Positions 1 through 9,669 are shown, counted from the stretch's first letter. The stretch is 64,000 nucleotides of DNA from Alistipes excrementigallinarum (GCA_019112825.1 DXIP01000022.1:91965-155964); one strand, 5' to 3'. The notes: generated by a model from the letters alone, not told the origin. Translations and numbers: made by a program.

Positions 1-110
1 AAAAGACGGGCATTCCGTTCCACATCGCCGAGGACCCGCTGCGCGCCATTGCACGCGGTACGGGCATCGCGCTCAAGAACATCAACCGCTTCTCGTTCCT
101 CATGCGGTAA
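1..110 (+). CDS. mreB: MreB C-terminus (partial, 5' end outside window)
   Basis: This is the last 35 codons of a gene that begins upstream of the window. The residues read through AEDPLRAIARGTGIALKN and end in FLMR before a TAA stop. That is the conserved C-terminus of the MreB actin-like cell-shape filament protein. The genes that follow are mreC, mreD, PBP2 and rodA, the standard elongasome order, which supports the call. Only the tail is visible, so nothing can be said about the nucleotide-binding domain. Confidence 0.9.
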   Translation, partial: KTGIPFHIAEDPLRAIARGTGIALKNINRFSFLMR

Positions 111-241
111 CGGGAAGACGCTCCCGGGGCGGGCCGTGCCGCGAGGCGGCGGGGCTGCCGGACGGGTGCGCGGGAAAATGCGGACCGCAGAGCCGCTTCC
201 GAATGGGGCGTCGCTGTAACCTGCTTAGGGTCAAAGCTATG

Positions 242-275
242 GATTGCGGGCAATTGCTGTCCGCAATCTTGATTA
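242..275 (+). promoter_or_regulatory. Hairpin in the mreB-mreC gap
   Basis: An inverted repeat of about 11 bp per arm (GATTGCGGGCA / TGTCCGCAATC, one G-U pair) with a 5-base loop lies just ahead of the mreC start. It is followed by TTGATT rather than a clean T-run. It could be a weak terminator or attenuator, or an RNA processing/stability element, that sets different levels for mreB and the rest of the operon. Its function is inferred only. Confidence 0.4.
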
Positions 276-288
276 AAACGACGGAACC

Positions 289-1152
289 TTGCATAAACTT
301 TTGGCCTTCATACGGAGCATCTACGTAGTGCTGCTCTTCCTGCTGCTGGAGGGTCTTGCCGTGCGCTACTACGCCCACTCGACGGCCTACACTCAGGCCC
401 GCCTGCTTTCGCGTTCGAATCAGGTCGTGGGGAGCGTACAGGGATTCTTCGCCGGCATCCGCCACTACTTTACGCTGGGGGGCGAAAACCGCCGCCTGCT
501 CGACCGCGTCGTCGAGCTCGAAACGCGTCTGGCCCGCTACGAGGCGGCCGACGAGCAGGCGTGGCAGGCCTCCTGCGTCGATTCGCTGCCCAAGTCGCCC
601 TACCGGCTGATGACGGCGCGCGTGGTCTCCAATACGGTCAACCGCCGCCGCAACCTCATCACGCTCGACAAGGGACTGCGCGACGGCGTGGTGCCCGACA
701 TGGCCGTCCTCTCGTCGGACGGTGCGATGGCGGGTTACGTCATCGACTGCTCGGAGCACTATTCGGTGGCCATGTCGGCGCTCAACACCTCGTTCCGCGC
801 CAGCGGAAAGCTCGATGGCGAGGAGTACTTCGGCTCGATTTACTGGGACGGCCGGAACCAGTACGAGGTGGTGATGGACGAACTCTCGAAGTATGCCGAC
901 CCGCAGCCCGGACGCGAGGTTGTCTCGACGGGCTTCTCGGAGTACTTCCCCGCCGACATCCTCATCGGATGGGTTGAGCAGGCCGAGCTGGACGACACGA
1001 AGACCACCTACCGGGTGCGGGTGCGTCTGGCGGCCGAGATTTCGAGCCTTTCGGATGTGATTCTGGTCGAAAACACCTCGCTTGCCGAGACGCGCCGTCT
1101 GCGTGAGAGCGAGCGTGTCAAACAACAAAACGAACGAAACGAACGCGAATAG
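289..1152 (+). CDS. mreC: Rod shape-determining protein MreC
   Basis: MreC is a bitopic inner-membrane protein that links MreB filaments to the peptidoglycan elongation enzymes. The 287-residue product has one N-terminal membrane segment (about residues 8-26), a helical coiled-coil stretch (about 55-90) and a periplasmic beta-rich domain, including the characteristic GLRDGVVPDMAVLS segment. The start is a TTG at 289: an in-frame stop lies five codons upstream and no ATG occurs before the membrane segment. It lies 178 bp after mreB, beyond a hairpin, and mreD begins 2 bases after its stop. Confidence 0.92.
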   Translation: MHKLLAFIRSIYVVLLFLLLEGLAVRYYAHSTAYTQARLLSRSNQVVGSVQGFFAGIRHYFTLGGENRRLLDRVVELETRLARYEAADEQAWQASCVDSLPKSPYRLMTARVVSNTVNRRRNLITLDKGLRDGVVPDMAVLSSDGAMAGYVIDCSEHYSVAMSALNTSFRASGKLDGEEYFGSIYWDGRNQYEVVMDELSKYADPQPGREVVSTGFSEYFPADILIGWVEQAELDDTKTTYRVRVRLAAEISSLSDVILVENTSLAETRRLRESERVKQQNERNERE

Positions 1153-1154
1153 CC

Positions 1155-1673
1155 ATGTACAGAACATTGCCCTATGTCGCCCTGTTTGCCGTTTCGGCAC
1201 TGCTCCAGGTCTTCCTGTTCGACAACCTGGCCATCAGCGTCTACCTCAATCCGCTCATATATGTCGCTTTCATCATCCTGCTGCCGCTCGACATTCCGCC
1301 CGTCGTGCTGCTGCTGCTCGGACTGCTGACGGGGGTGACGATGGACTGGGCTACGGGCGGTGCGGGGCTCAACACCGCCGCCACGCTGCCCGTGGCGCTG
1401 CTGCGTCCGGCCCTCATTGACTCGTTTTACGGCCATGAGAACGCCCGCGAGGGGGGCATCCCCTCGGTGGCCCGCTTCGGCTCACGCCGCTTCCTGGAGT
1501 ACCTGGTGACGATGGTGGCCGTACACCACGCCCTCTTCTTTCTGCTCGAGTCGCTCTCGTGGAGCCATCTGCTGCATACGGTGGTGCGCATCGCGGTGAG
1601 CGGCGCCGTATCGGTGGGCTTCATCTGGCTCATCGCCCGCATATTCACCTCGAAACTCTCCGTACGCGTATGA
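1155..1673 (+). CDS. mreD: Rod shape-determining protein MreD
   Basis: MreD is a small integral membrane partner of MreC in the cell-elongation complex. The 172-residue product is almost entirely hydrophobic, with about five or six predicted membrane segments and the short polar loops usual for the family. It follows mreC after 2 bases and overlaps the PBP2 start codon in an ATGA arrangement, so translation of the three genes is probably coupled. The identification relies on size, hydrophobicity and operon position, because MreD sequences diverge quickly. Confidence 0.88.
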   Translation: MYRTLPYVALFAVSALLQVFLFDNLAISVYLNPLIYVAFIILLPLDIPPVVLLLLGLLTGVTMDWATGGAGLNTAATLPVALLRPALIDSFYGHENAREGGIPSVARFGSRRFLEYLVTMVAVHHALFFLLESLSWSHLLHTVVRIAVSGAVSVGFIWLIARIFTSKLSVRV

Positions 1674-3496
1674 CCGGTGGTGAAGGAATGGCCCGCATGC
1701 GGGTGTTGCAGGCGGTGGTGCTCGTCATCTTCGGGGTGATTGCCCTGAGGCTGGCCTATATCCAGCTCTTCGACCGTCGTTACGTCGAGCTGGCCAAGGC
1801 CAACGCCCTGCGTCATGTGGTCGAGTACCCGACGCGCGGCGAGGTCTTCGACCGCAACGGCGAATTTCTGGTCCAGAGCCGCGAGTGCTACGACCTGATG
1901 GTCGTCTACAGCGAAATCGACAAGGCGGGCTTCGATACGACGCGCCTCTGCTCGGTGCTGGGCCTTCCGCGCGAGAAGCTCGAGCGGGAGCTCGCCGCCG
2001 CACGCCGCTGGCCCCGTGCCGCGCGGCTGGTGATGAACTTCATCCCCAAGGAGGACAAGCTGCGTTTCGACGAGGGCAACTTCCGGGGCTTCTATACCGT
2101 CTACCGTACCGTCCGTCAGTATCCGCGTAAGGTGGGCGGCAACCTGCTGGGCTACGTGGGCGAGGTCAACGCCGACATGATTCGCCGCAACCCCTCCTAC
2201 AAGCCGGGCGACTACGTCGGCATGAGCGGCGTGGAGTCGGCCTACGAGCCGCTGCTGCGCGGCCGCAAGGGGGTGCGCATCCAGGAGGTCGACACGCACG
2301 GCGCCATCAAGGGCTCCTACATGAACGGCATGTACGACACGCTGCCCGAGTCGGGCAAGTATCTGGTGAGCACCATCGACGCCCGCCTGCAGCTCTTCGC
2401 CGAGGAGCTGATGGCCGGCAAGGTGGGCGCCGCGGTGGCCATCGAGCCCTCGACGGGCGAGATTCTGATGATGGTCTCCTCGCCGACCTACGACCCCGAC
2501 CAGATGGTGGGGCGCGAGCGCAGCAAGCACTACGCCGAGATGGTGCGCAACAAGCGGCGCCCGATGTTCAACCGCGCCGTGCGGGCGAAGTACCCTCCGG
2601 GCTCCACCTTCAAGCTGGTGCAGGGCCTCATCGGTCTGCAGGAGGGTGTGCTCAAGCCGTCGGACCGCCACATCTGCAACCAGGGCTACTCGGCCGGCCG
2701 GCTCAAGATGCGCTGCCACGCCCACCCCTCGCCGCTCGATTTGCGCTTCGCCGTCTCGACCTCGTGCAACGCCTACTTCTGCTACGTCTTCCGCGACATT
2801 CTGGACAACCCGAAGTACGGCAGCGTGAAGGAGGGCTTCGACGTCTGGCGCAAGTATGTCGAGAGCTTCGGCTTCGGCCGCAAGCTGGGGTCGGACTTCC
2901 TGGGCGAGGGCAACGGCTACGTGCCCGACCGCGCCTACTACGACCGCGTCTACCGCGGCTCGTGGAACTCGCTCACGGTGCTCTCGCTCTCGATTGGCCA
3001 GGGCGAGCTGGGCTGCACGCCGCTGCAGATGGCCAACCTGGCGGCCATCATCGCCAACCGCGGCTACTACTACATCCCCCACATCGTCAAGAAAATCGAG
3101 GGGCAGGATTCGCTTGACCGCCGCTTCTACGAGCGCCACTACACGATGGTCGAGCCCAAGTATTTCGAACCGATTGTCGAGGGCATGTGGCGCGGCGTGC
3201 ATGTCGACGGAACCTCGCGTATGGCGCGTCTCGACGGGTGGGACGTCTGCGGCAAGACGGGTACGGCGCAGAACCCCCATGGCCGCGACCACTCGACCTT
3301 CCTCTCGTTCGCCCCGAAGGACAACCCGAAAATCGCCATCTCGGTCTATGTCGAGAACGGCGGCTTCGGCGCCACGACCGCCCTGCCCATCGCCAGCCTG
3401 CTCGAGGAGTACTACCTGACTGATACGGTCAAGCGCCCGCAGCTGGTCGAGTATATCAAGAACATGAAAATCTACTACCCCGCATATGACCGCTAA
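1670..3496 (+). CDS. mrdA: Penicillin-binding protein 2 (elongasome transpeptidase)
   Basis: This is a class B penicillin-binding protein that cross-links peptidoglycan during cell elongation, working with RodA. The 608-residue product has an N-terminal membrane anchor (about 10-30), a dimerization/pedestal domain with RGEVFDRNG near residue 60, and a transpeptidase domain. The catalytic motifs are STFK (Ser312), SCN (365-367) and KTGTAQ (529 on). The ATG at 1670 overlaps the mreD stop. An upstream in-frame extension lies inside mreD and was rejected. It overlaps rodA by 11 bases. Confidence 0.94.
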   Translation: MTGGEGMARMRVLQAVVLVIFGVIALRLAYIQLFDRRYVELAKANALRHVVEYPTRGEVFDRNGEFLVQSRECYDLMVVYSEIDKAGFDTTRLCSVLGLPREKLERELAAARRWPRAARLVMNFIPKEDKLRFDEGNFRGFYTVYRTVRQYPRKVGGNLLGYVGEVNADMIRRNPSYKPGDYVGMSGVESAYEPLLRGRKGVRIQEVDTHGAIKGSYMNGMYDTLPESGKYLVSTIDARLQLFAEELMAGKVGAAVAIEPSTGEILMMVSSPTYDPDQMVGRERSKHYAEMVRNKRRPMFNRAVRAKYPPGSTFKLVQGLIGLQEGVLKPSDRHICNQGYSAGRLKMRCHAHPSPLDLRFAVSTSCNAYFCYVFRDILDNPKYGSVKEGFDVWRKYVESFGFGRKLGSDFLGEGNGYVPDRAYYDRVYRGSWNSLTVLSLSIGQGELGCTPLQMANLAAIIANRGYYYIPHIVKKIEGQDSLDRRFYERHYTMVEPKYFEPIVEGMWRGVHVDGTSRMARLDGWDVCGKTGTAQNPHGRDHSTFLSFAPKDNPKIAISVYVENGGFGATTALPIASLLEEYYLTDTVKRPQLVEYIKNMKIYYPAYDR

Positions 3497-4928
3497 CCGG
3501 ACCAACTCGATTTTCTACGGCGTGGACCTCGGTACGGTCCTGCTCTACGTGCTCATCGTCATCGCGGGGTGGCTCTCGATTACCTCGGCGTCGTACGAGG
3601 AGGGGACGGGCGACTTCTTCTCCTTCTCGCACTTCTACATGAAGCAGCTCATCTGGGTCGGCGTGGCGTGGGCCACGGCCGTCGTGCTGCTGCTGCTCGA
3701 CGTGCGCTACTTCCACATGTTCGCCTATCCGGCCTACTTCATCGGCCTTGGGCTGCTGGTCGCCGCCCTGCTCTTCGGCCGCGAGGTCAACGGCGCCAAG
3801 GCGTGGTTCGAGTTCGGCTCCTTCCGCGTGCAGCCCGTCGAGTTCGCCAAGATTGCCACGGCGCTGGCCGTGGCGCGCGTCATGAGCGCCTACTCCTTCT
3901 CGATTGACCGTCCGGGCAACCTCTTCAAGGTGGGGATGGTCATCTGCATCCCGCTCTTCATCATCATCCTGCAGAACGACACCGGCTCGGGTGTCGTGCT
4001 CTGCTCGTTCCTCTTCGTCCTCTACCGCGAGGGGCTGAACAAGTGGCTCTGCATCCCGGTACTCTTCGTCGCCGCCCTCTTCATCCTCTCGTTCCTGCTG
4101 GCGCCGATGACGCTGCTCGTGCTGATGATTCTGGTCTGCACGCTTTCGGAGGCGATGATGAACGGACGGTGGCGCTCGCGTCTGGTCTTCCTCGCCGCGC
4201 TGGCCCTCGCCTCGGGGCTGCTCTACGTCATCCTGTCGCTCGTGGCTCCCGGCGCGATGGACCTCTACCACTGCCTGCTCACCGTGACGCTCCTCTCGCT
4301 GATTTTCGTCGCCGTCTACGCCTACCGCGCCAACCTGCGCAACATCTTCATCACGATGGGGCTCTTCGTCTGCTCGATGATTTTCCTGCCGACGACCGAC
4401 TACATCTTCAACTCGATTCTCAAGGAGCACCAGCGCAACCGCATCCTCAGCTTCCTGGGCATCATCAGCGACCCGCGCGGGGTGGACTACAACGTCAACC
4501 AGTCGAAAATCGCCATCGGCTCGGGCGGCCTCTTCGGCAAGGGGTTCCTCGAGGGGACGCAAATCAAGTACGGCTTCGTGCCTGAGCGCCATACGGACTT
4601 CATCTTCTGCACGGTGGGCGAGGAGTGGGGCTTCGTGGGGACGATGGTCGTGCTGACGCTCCTCTGTCTGCTCATCCTGCGGCTGATGCGGATGGGCGAG
4701 CGGCAGGAGGAGCCCTTCGGCCGCATCTACTGCTACTGCGTGGCGGCCATCCTGCTCTTCCACGTGATGGTCAACGTCGGGATGACGGTGGGGCTGATGC
4801 CCGTGATGGGCATTCCGCTCCCCTTCATGAGCTACGGCGGCTCGTCGCTCATCGCCTTCACCATCCTGCTCTTCATCGCCGTGCGGCTCGATGCCTCGAC
4901 GCGGCAGTTCGGCCTCAACAAGTTCTGA
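3486..4928 (+). CDS. rodA: Rod shape-determining protein RodA (SEDS glycosyltransferase)
   Basis: RodA is the SEDS-family peptidoglycan polymerase of the elongasome and the partner of PBP2. The 480-residue product is polytopic (about ten hydrophobic segments). It shows conserved SEDS features: QPVEFAKI near residue 115, LQNDTGSG near 160, and a C-terminal PLPFMSYGGSS segment that is diagnostic of FtsW/RodA. The reading frame starts inside the end of the PBP2 gene, so the two are translationally linked. It is somewhat longer than E. coli RodA because of an extended middle loop region, as is common in Bacteroidota. Confidence 0.94.
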   Translation: MTANRTNSIFYGVDLGTVLLYVLIVIAGWLSITSASYEEGTGDFFSFSHFYMKQLIWVGVAWATAVVLLLLDVRYFHMFAYPAYFIGLGLLVAALLFGREVNGAKAWFEFGSFRVQPVEFAKIATALAVARVMSAYSFSIDRPGNLFKVGMVICIPLFIIILQNDTGSGVVLCSFLFVLYREGLNKWLCIPVLFVAALFILSFLLAPMTLLVLMILVCTLSEAMMNGRWRSRLVFLAALALASGLLYVILSLVAPGAMDLYHCLLTVTLLSLIFVAVYAYRANLRNIFITMGLFVCSMIFLPTTDYIFNSILKEHQRNRILSFLGIISDPRGVDYNVNQSKIAIGSGGLFGKGFLEGTQIKYGFVPERHTDFIFCTVGEEWGFVGTMVVLTLLCLLILRLMRMGERQEEPFGRIYCYCVAAILLFHVMVNVGMTVGLMPVMGIPLPFMSYGGSSLIAFTILLFIAVRLDASTRQFGLNKF

Positions 4929-4950
4929 ACCCACAAATACCTCCTCCCGA

Positions 4951-7533
4951 ATGAAAGATTACAACCCCCGGGGACTTACCCCGCAGCAGGTCGCCGAGAG
5001 CCGGCAGCGCCACGGCGACAACGTCATCACGCCGCCGAAGGACGACTCGGCGTGGAAACTCTTCATCGACAAGTTCCGTGACCCCATCATTCAGGTGCTG
5101 CTCTTCGCGGCGGTGCTCTCGCTGGCCATCGCCTTCGTCGAGAAGAACTTCACCGAATCCATCGGCATCATCTGCGCCATCATCCTAGCCACGTGTGTCG
5201 GCTTCTGGTTCGAGTGGGACGCCATGCGGCGCTTCCGCCGGCTCAACCAGGTCAACGACGACATCCCGGTCAAGGTGGTGCGCGACGGTGCGGTGTGCGA
5301 AGTGCCGCGCCGCGACGTGGTGGTGGGCGACGTGGTCTGCATCGAGAGCGGCGAGACGGTACCGGCCGACGGCGAGCTGGTCGAGGCCGTGTCGTTGAGC
5401 ATCAACGAGTCGACGCTGACGGGCGAGCCGTCGGTCGACAAGACCACCGACGAGGCCCACTTCGATGCCGAGGCCACCTATCCGTCGAACGTGGCCATGC
5501 GCGGCACGACGGTCGTAGACGGCTACGGCCGCATGGTCGTGACGGCCGTGGGCGACCGCACCGAGGCGGGGCGCGTGACCGAGCAGTCGACCATCGAGAG
5601 CGACGAGCAGACGCCGCTCAACCGCCAGCTCACGCGTCTTTCGCGCCTCATCGGCAAGCTCGGCATCGGCCTCTCGTGCGCCATCTTCTGCGTCATGCTG
5701 GGCAAGGCCCTCTTTGCGGGCCATCTGCTCGAGGGCGACTGGCTGCAGATTTCGCAGCATGTGCTCCACATCTTCATGATTTCGGTGGCCATCATCGTCA
5801 TGGCCGTCCCCGAGGGGCTCCCCATGAGCATCACCCTCTCGCTCGCCATGTCGATGCGCCGCATGCTCAAGACCCACAACCTGGTGCGCAAGATGCACGC
5901 CTGCGAGACGATGGGCGCCGTGACGGTCATCTGCACCGACAAGACCGGTACGCTGACCCAGAACAAGATGCACGTCGACGAGCTGGTCTGCTACGACGAG
6001 TTGCCGGAGCAGGCCTTCGACGAGCTGATTGCCCTCAACTCGACCGCCTTCCTCGATGCCGGGGGCAAAATCATCGGCAACCCGACCGAAGGGGCGCTGC
6101 TCGAGTGGATGCGCAGTCGCGGCGTGTCGTACGAGCAGCTGCGCGAGGGGGCGAAAATCATCGACCGCCTCACCTTCTCCACCGAGCGCAAGTACATGGC
6201 GACCATCATCGAGAGCGGCCTCTCGGGGCGCCGCATCCTCTGCGTGAAGGGTGCCCCCGAGATTGTGCGCTCGATGTCGCTGCCCGACGGGCGCGACGAG
6301 GAGGTTCAGACGCGGCTGCTGGCCTTCCAGAACCGCGCCATGCGTACGCTGGGCATTGCCTGGCGCGAGTGCACCGAAGAGGATGCCCTTCAGGCCGTCG
6401 AGGCGGGCGGACTCCGCTTTGCGGCCGTGGCGGCCATCTCGGACCCCGTGCGCGAGGATGTTCCGGCGGCCGTCGCGCGCTGCCTCGGGGCCGGCATCGC
6501 CATCAAGATTGTCACGGGCGACACGCCGGCCACGGCGCGTGAGATTGCCCGCCAAATCGGCCTGTGGAACGACGCCGTCGACGGCGAGCACAACCACATG
6601 ACCGGCACCGAGTTCGCCGCCATGAGCGACGAGGAGCTGCTCGAACGCGTCGGCGAGCTCAAGATTATGTCGCGCGCCCGCCCGCTCGACAAGCAGCGGC
6701 TGGTGCGTCTGCTGCAGCAGCGCGGCGAGGTGGTGGCCGTCACGGGCGACGGTACGAACGACGCCCCGGCGCTCAACTTCGCCAACGTCGGCCTCTCGAT
6801 GGGGTCGGGCACCTCGGTGGCAAAGGATGCCAGCGACATCACGCTGCTCGACGACTCGTTCGCCTCGATTGCCACGGCCGTCATGTGGGGACGGTCGCTC
6901 TACCGCAACATCCAGCGCTTCGTCCTTTTCCAGCTGACCATCAACTTCGCGGCGATTGTCATCTGCTTCGTCGGGGCGATTTTCGGCACCGACATGCCCC
7001 TCACGGTGGTGCAGATTCTCTGGGTGAACATCATCATGGACACCTTCGCCGCCATGGCGATGGCCTCGCTGCCGCCCAACCCCGAGGTGATGCGCGACCG
7101 TCCGCGTCCGCGCAACGAGTTCATCATTACGCCCGCCATGGCGCGGACGCTCTTCACGTGCGGCGGCGTGATGGTGGTCGTGCTGCTGGGCATGCTCTTC
7201 TACTGGTCGTTCGGCAGCGGTGAGATGACCGTCCGCGAGCTGACGCTCTTCTTCTCGACCTTCGTCTTCATGCAGTTCTGGAACATGTTCAATGCGAAGG
7301 GCTTCGAGACGCGCCATTCGGTCTTCAAGGACTGGCACGACTGTCGTGAATTCTTCCTCATCCTGCTGGTGATTGCCGTCGGGCAGGTGCTCATTGTCGA
7401 GTTCGGCGGGGCGGTCTTCCGTACCGTGCCGCTCTCGTGGGGCGAGTGGGCCGCCGTCATCGGCTCCACGTCGCTCATTGCCATCGGCGGCGAGGTGGTT
7501 CGTACCCTCAGCCGGCGCCGCCGGGCGCGGTAG
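4951..7533 (+). CDS. Calcium-translocating P-type ATPase (PMCA/SERCA-like)
   Basis: This is an 860-residue cation pump of P-type class II, probably exporting Ca2+ from the cytoplasm. It has an N-terminal cation-ATPase domain, an actuator motif LTGEPS, a PEGLP ion-site motif in membrane helix 4, the phosphorylation motif DKTGTLTQNK (Asp330) and the hinge TGDGTNDAPAL. About ten membrane helices are expected. The ATG at 4951 directly precedes a typical N-terminus, and the longer frame starting inside rodA was discarded. It begins 22 bases after rodA and may be co-transcribed, although its function is not tied to cell shape. The exact ion is inferred. Confidence 0.9.
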   Translation: MKDYNPRGLTPQQVAESRQRHGDNVITPPKDDSAWKLFIDKFRDPIIQVLLFAAVLSLAIAFVEKNFTESIGIICAIILATCVGFWFEWDAMRRFRRLNQVNDDIPVKVVRDGAVCEVPRRDVVVGDVVCIESGETVPADGELVEAVSLSINESTLTGEPSVDKTTDEAHFDAEATYPSNVAMRGTTVVDGYGRMVVTAVGDRTEAGRVTEQSTIESDEQTPLNRQLTRLSRLIGKLGIGLSCAIFCVMLGKALFAGHLLEGDWLQISQHVLHIFMISVAIIVMAVPEGLPMSITLSLAMSMRRMLKTHNLVRKMHACETMGAVTVICTDKTGTLTQNKMHVDELVCYDELPEQAFDELIALNSTAFLDAGGKIIGNPTEGALLEWMRSRGVSYEQLREGAKIIDRLTFSTERKYMATIIESGLSGRRILCVKGAPEIVRSMSLPDGRDEEVQTRLLAFQNRAMRTLGIAWRECTEEDALQAVEAGGLRFAAVAAISDPVREDVPAAVARCLGAGIAIKIVTGDTPATAREIARQIGLWNDAVDGEHNHMTGTEFAAMSDEELLERVGELKIMSRARPLDKQRLVRLLQQRGEVVAVTGDGTNDAPALNFANVGLSMGSGTSVAKDASDITLLDDSFASIATAVMWGRSLYRNIQRFVLFQLTINFAAIVICFVGAIFGTDMPLTVVQILWVNIIMDTFAAMAMASLPPNPEVMRDRPRPRNEFIITPAMARTLFTCGGVMVVVLLGMLFYWSFGSGEMTVRELTLFFSTFVFMQFWNMFNAKGFETRHSVFKDWHDCREFFLILLVIAVGQVLIVEFGGAVFRTVPLSWGEWAAVIGSTSLIAIGGEVVRTLSRRRRAR

Positions 7534-7684
7534 TTTGCGAGTCGGGGTTCCGATACCCTCCGGAGCCTGCAGCCCGAATGTTTGATGTGCGGATGTGTGT
7601 GTTGCGGGGAGGTTTGGACCCGGTTTGCGGTATTGTCCCGACCGGAGACAAAACGCGGATATCCGGTAAACAGGTTTCGAAACA

Positions 7685-8934
7685 GTGATGACACGAGCCC
7701 TTTTACTGCTCGTGCTGGCGGTGCTCTTTGCACCCCGGCACGCATGCGGCCAGATTGCCGACAGCACCGGCCGCACTTGCCTTGTCCCCGCCTCGGCCTC
7801 CTACGAGCGCCGCATCGACCGGCGCCGCTCGACGCGCGCCTATCGCATGACCTTCGTCGCCGTGCCGCTCATCGTCGGGGCCTGGTCATGAAGCCCTTCG
7901 ATGACGATTTCCGCGAGCTGCGCAACGACCATGCCCGTTCGTTCGACTACCACTACGACGACTACGTGCAGTACCTCCCCATGGCCACCATGTTCGGTAT
8001 GAAGGCCTTCGGCGTGCGAAGCCGCAGTTCGTGGGGGCGCATGCTGGTCTCGGATGCCTTCTCCGCCGCGCTGATGGCCACGGCGGTCAACTCGCTCAAG
8101 TACTCCTGCAAGGTGATGCGCCCCGACGGCTCGACGCGCAACTCCTTCCCCTCGGGATATACGGCGACGGCCTTCATGGCGGCCACGATGCTCCACAAGG
8201 AGTACGGCCACCTCTCGCCCTGGGTGAGTGTCGGGGGCTATACGGTGGCCACGCTGACGGGCGTCTCTCGCCAGCTCAACAACCGCCACTGGGTGAGCGA
8301 CGTGATGGTGGGGGCCGGCATCGGCATCCTTGCCACGGAGCTGGGCTACTTCTTCGCCGACCTCATCTACAAGCGGCGCGGGCTCAACGTCGAGGAGACG
8401 ATGCTTGTCTACGACCGCTACCGCTGCCCCTCGTTCCTGAGCTTTTCGCTCGGACTTTCGACCATGCCGGGCAGCTACCGGCTGGGACCCTCCACGCGCG
8501 TCGAGCTGATGTCGGGTCCCTCGGTGGGGGTCGAGGGGGCGTGGTTCCGCACACCCTACTGGGGCATCGGCGGACGTCTCTCGTCGTCGTATCTGCGCGT
8601 GAGCGTCAACAATGTCTCGCAGACCGAGAACCTCAAGTGCGCCTCGGCCAGCGCCGGACTCTACCTCTCCTACCCCTTCTCGGTGCGGTGGCTCCTGGGG
8701 TCGAAGCTTCTGGGCGGCTACGAGGGCTACAAGAGCTGCAACACCGATACGACCCGCCTGGGGGGCTGCGGCGGATTCCAGCTCGGAACGGGCGTGTCGG
8801 CTACCTACCTTGCCTCGCAGAACTTCGGCGTGCGCTTCCTGCTCGACTACGACATGGCGCCGCCGATGGTGCGCTCGTCGCACGAACGGCTGCATCGGGT
8901 GACGCTGGGCCTTGCCGTGGCGGCCGTCTTCTGA
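7685..8934 (+). pseudogene. PAP2-family phosphatase with C-terminal outer-membrane barrel, frameshifted
   Basis: The signal peptide and first 65 or so residues are in one frame (7685-7891). The rest, from 7888, is in another. A single extra G in the GGGG run at 7877-7880 would join them as VPLIVGGLVMKPFDDD and restore a product of about 416 residues. Downstream are the PAP2 motifs K-x6-RP, FPSGY (normally PSGH) and SR-x5-H-x3-D, then from about 8400 a beta-rich region ending in Phe, like an outer-membrane barrel. PAP2 enzymes hydrolyse lipid phosphates or pyrophosphates. The fragment from 7888 could still be translated, but without a signal peptide. A sequencing error in the G-run is possible. 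Confidence 0.75.
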
Positions 8935-8989
8935 GGCGCGGCCCTGCAGACTCTGCCGCTCCGCCGCAGAGGCGCTTTCTGAAAACAAA

Positions 8990-9027
8990 CCGAGTCCCCA
9001 AACTCCTTCCGGTGTTCGGGGACTCGG
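8990..9027. terminator. Hairpin terminator between convergent genes
   Basis: Perfect 10-bp inverted repeat CCGAGTCCCC / GGGGACTCGG with an 18-base loop. On the minus strand it is followed by T-rich sequence (GTTTGTTTTC). It separates the rightward PAP2 gene from the leftward lipoprotein gene and could serve both. Confidence 0.65.
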
Positions 9028-9055
9028 CCGTTTCGTGCGGTTGCTGCGTCGCGGA

Positions 9056-9643
9056 TTACTTCCGCGTCAGCTTGAACTTCAGCTCGTTGACCAGTTCGAA
9101 GGGCTCGCCTGCGCTTGCGCCCTCACCCAGCTGACAGCGAGTGGTTCTGAGTGTGAAGGCGAGCGTCCCCGACCGGGTAAAGGTCATCTTTGCGGGGGCC
9201 TCGATGTCAATCAGGACGACGAGCACGCCTGCCAGGTCGATGCGCAGCTGGGGCGCGGTCAGCGCGGCCGAGAGTTGCGTATCGTCGGCCGTGGGGGTGC
9301 CGATTTCCACCTCGTAGGAGATGTCGCCCAGCATGGTGAGCAACTGTGCGGCCTGCTCCTCGCCCAGGAGGGCCGTAACGAGGGTTGAGGCCGGGAAGCG
9401 GGGAATGACGATGCGGCCATCCTCCACGCGGAGCGATACTTCGACGCCGTTCTGCGCCTCGGGTGAGGGGTTGAGGCTGCTCGGTGAGGGGGTGAAGTCG
9501 AAGGTGCCCGCATATTCGCCCGTCATGTCGGAGAGCGAGAGGGGAGTCGGCGACTCCTTTTTGTTGCTGTTGCCGCAGGCGGTGAAGAGCGCCGTCGCAA
9601 GGAGGCAAAGGGCCGTAGCCGTCAATCTGCACAGATGTTTCAT
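9056..9643 (-). CDS. Small secreted lipoprotein (possibly DUF4840-type)
   Basis: The 195-residue product has a signal peptide ending in a lipobox (LFTACGNS, Cys at about residue 22), so it should be lipid-anchored and face the periplasm or cell surface. The remainder is a beta-rich domain with alternating hydrophobic residues and phrases such as MTGEYAGTFDF, resembling DUF4840-type Bacteroidota lipoproteins. That assignment is tentative and no function is known. The start was chosen at the Met opening the signal peptide; an upstream extension overlaps the promoter at 9670-9700. It appears to be a single-gene unit. Confidence 0.75.
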   Translation of the reverse strand: MKHLCRLTATALCLLATALFTACGNSNKKESPTPLSLSDMTGEYAGTFDFTPSPSSLNPSPEAQNGVEVSLRVEDGRIVIPRFPASTLVTALLGEEQAAQLLTMLGDISYEVEIGTPTADDTQLSAALTAPQLRIDLAGVLVVLIDIEAPAKMTFTRSGTLAFTLRTTRCQLGEGASAGEPFELVNELKFKLTRK

Positions 9644-9669
9644 GGTCGTTTGTTTTTGGTGATACGGCT

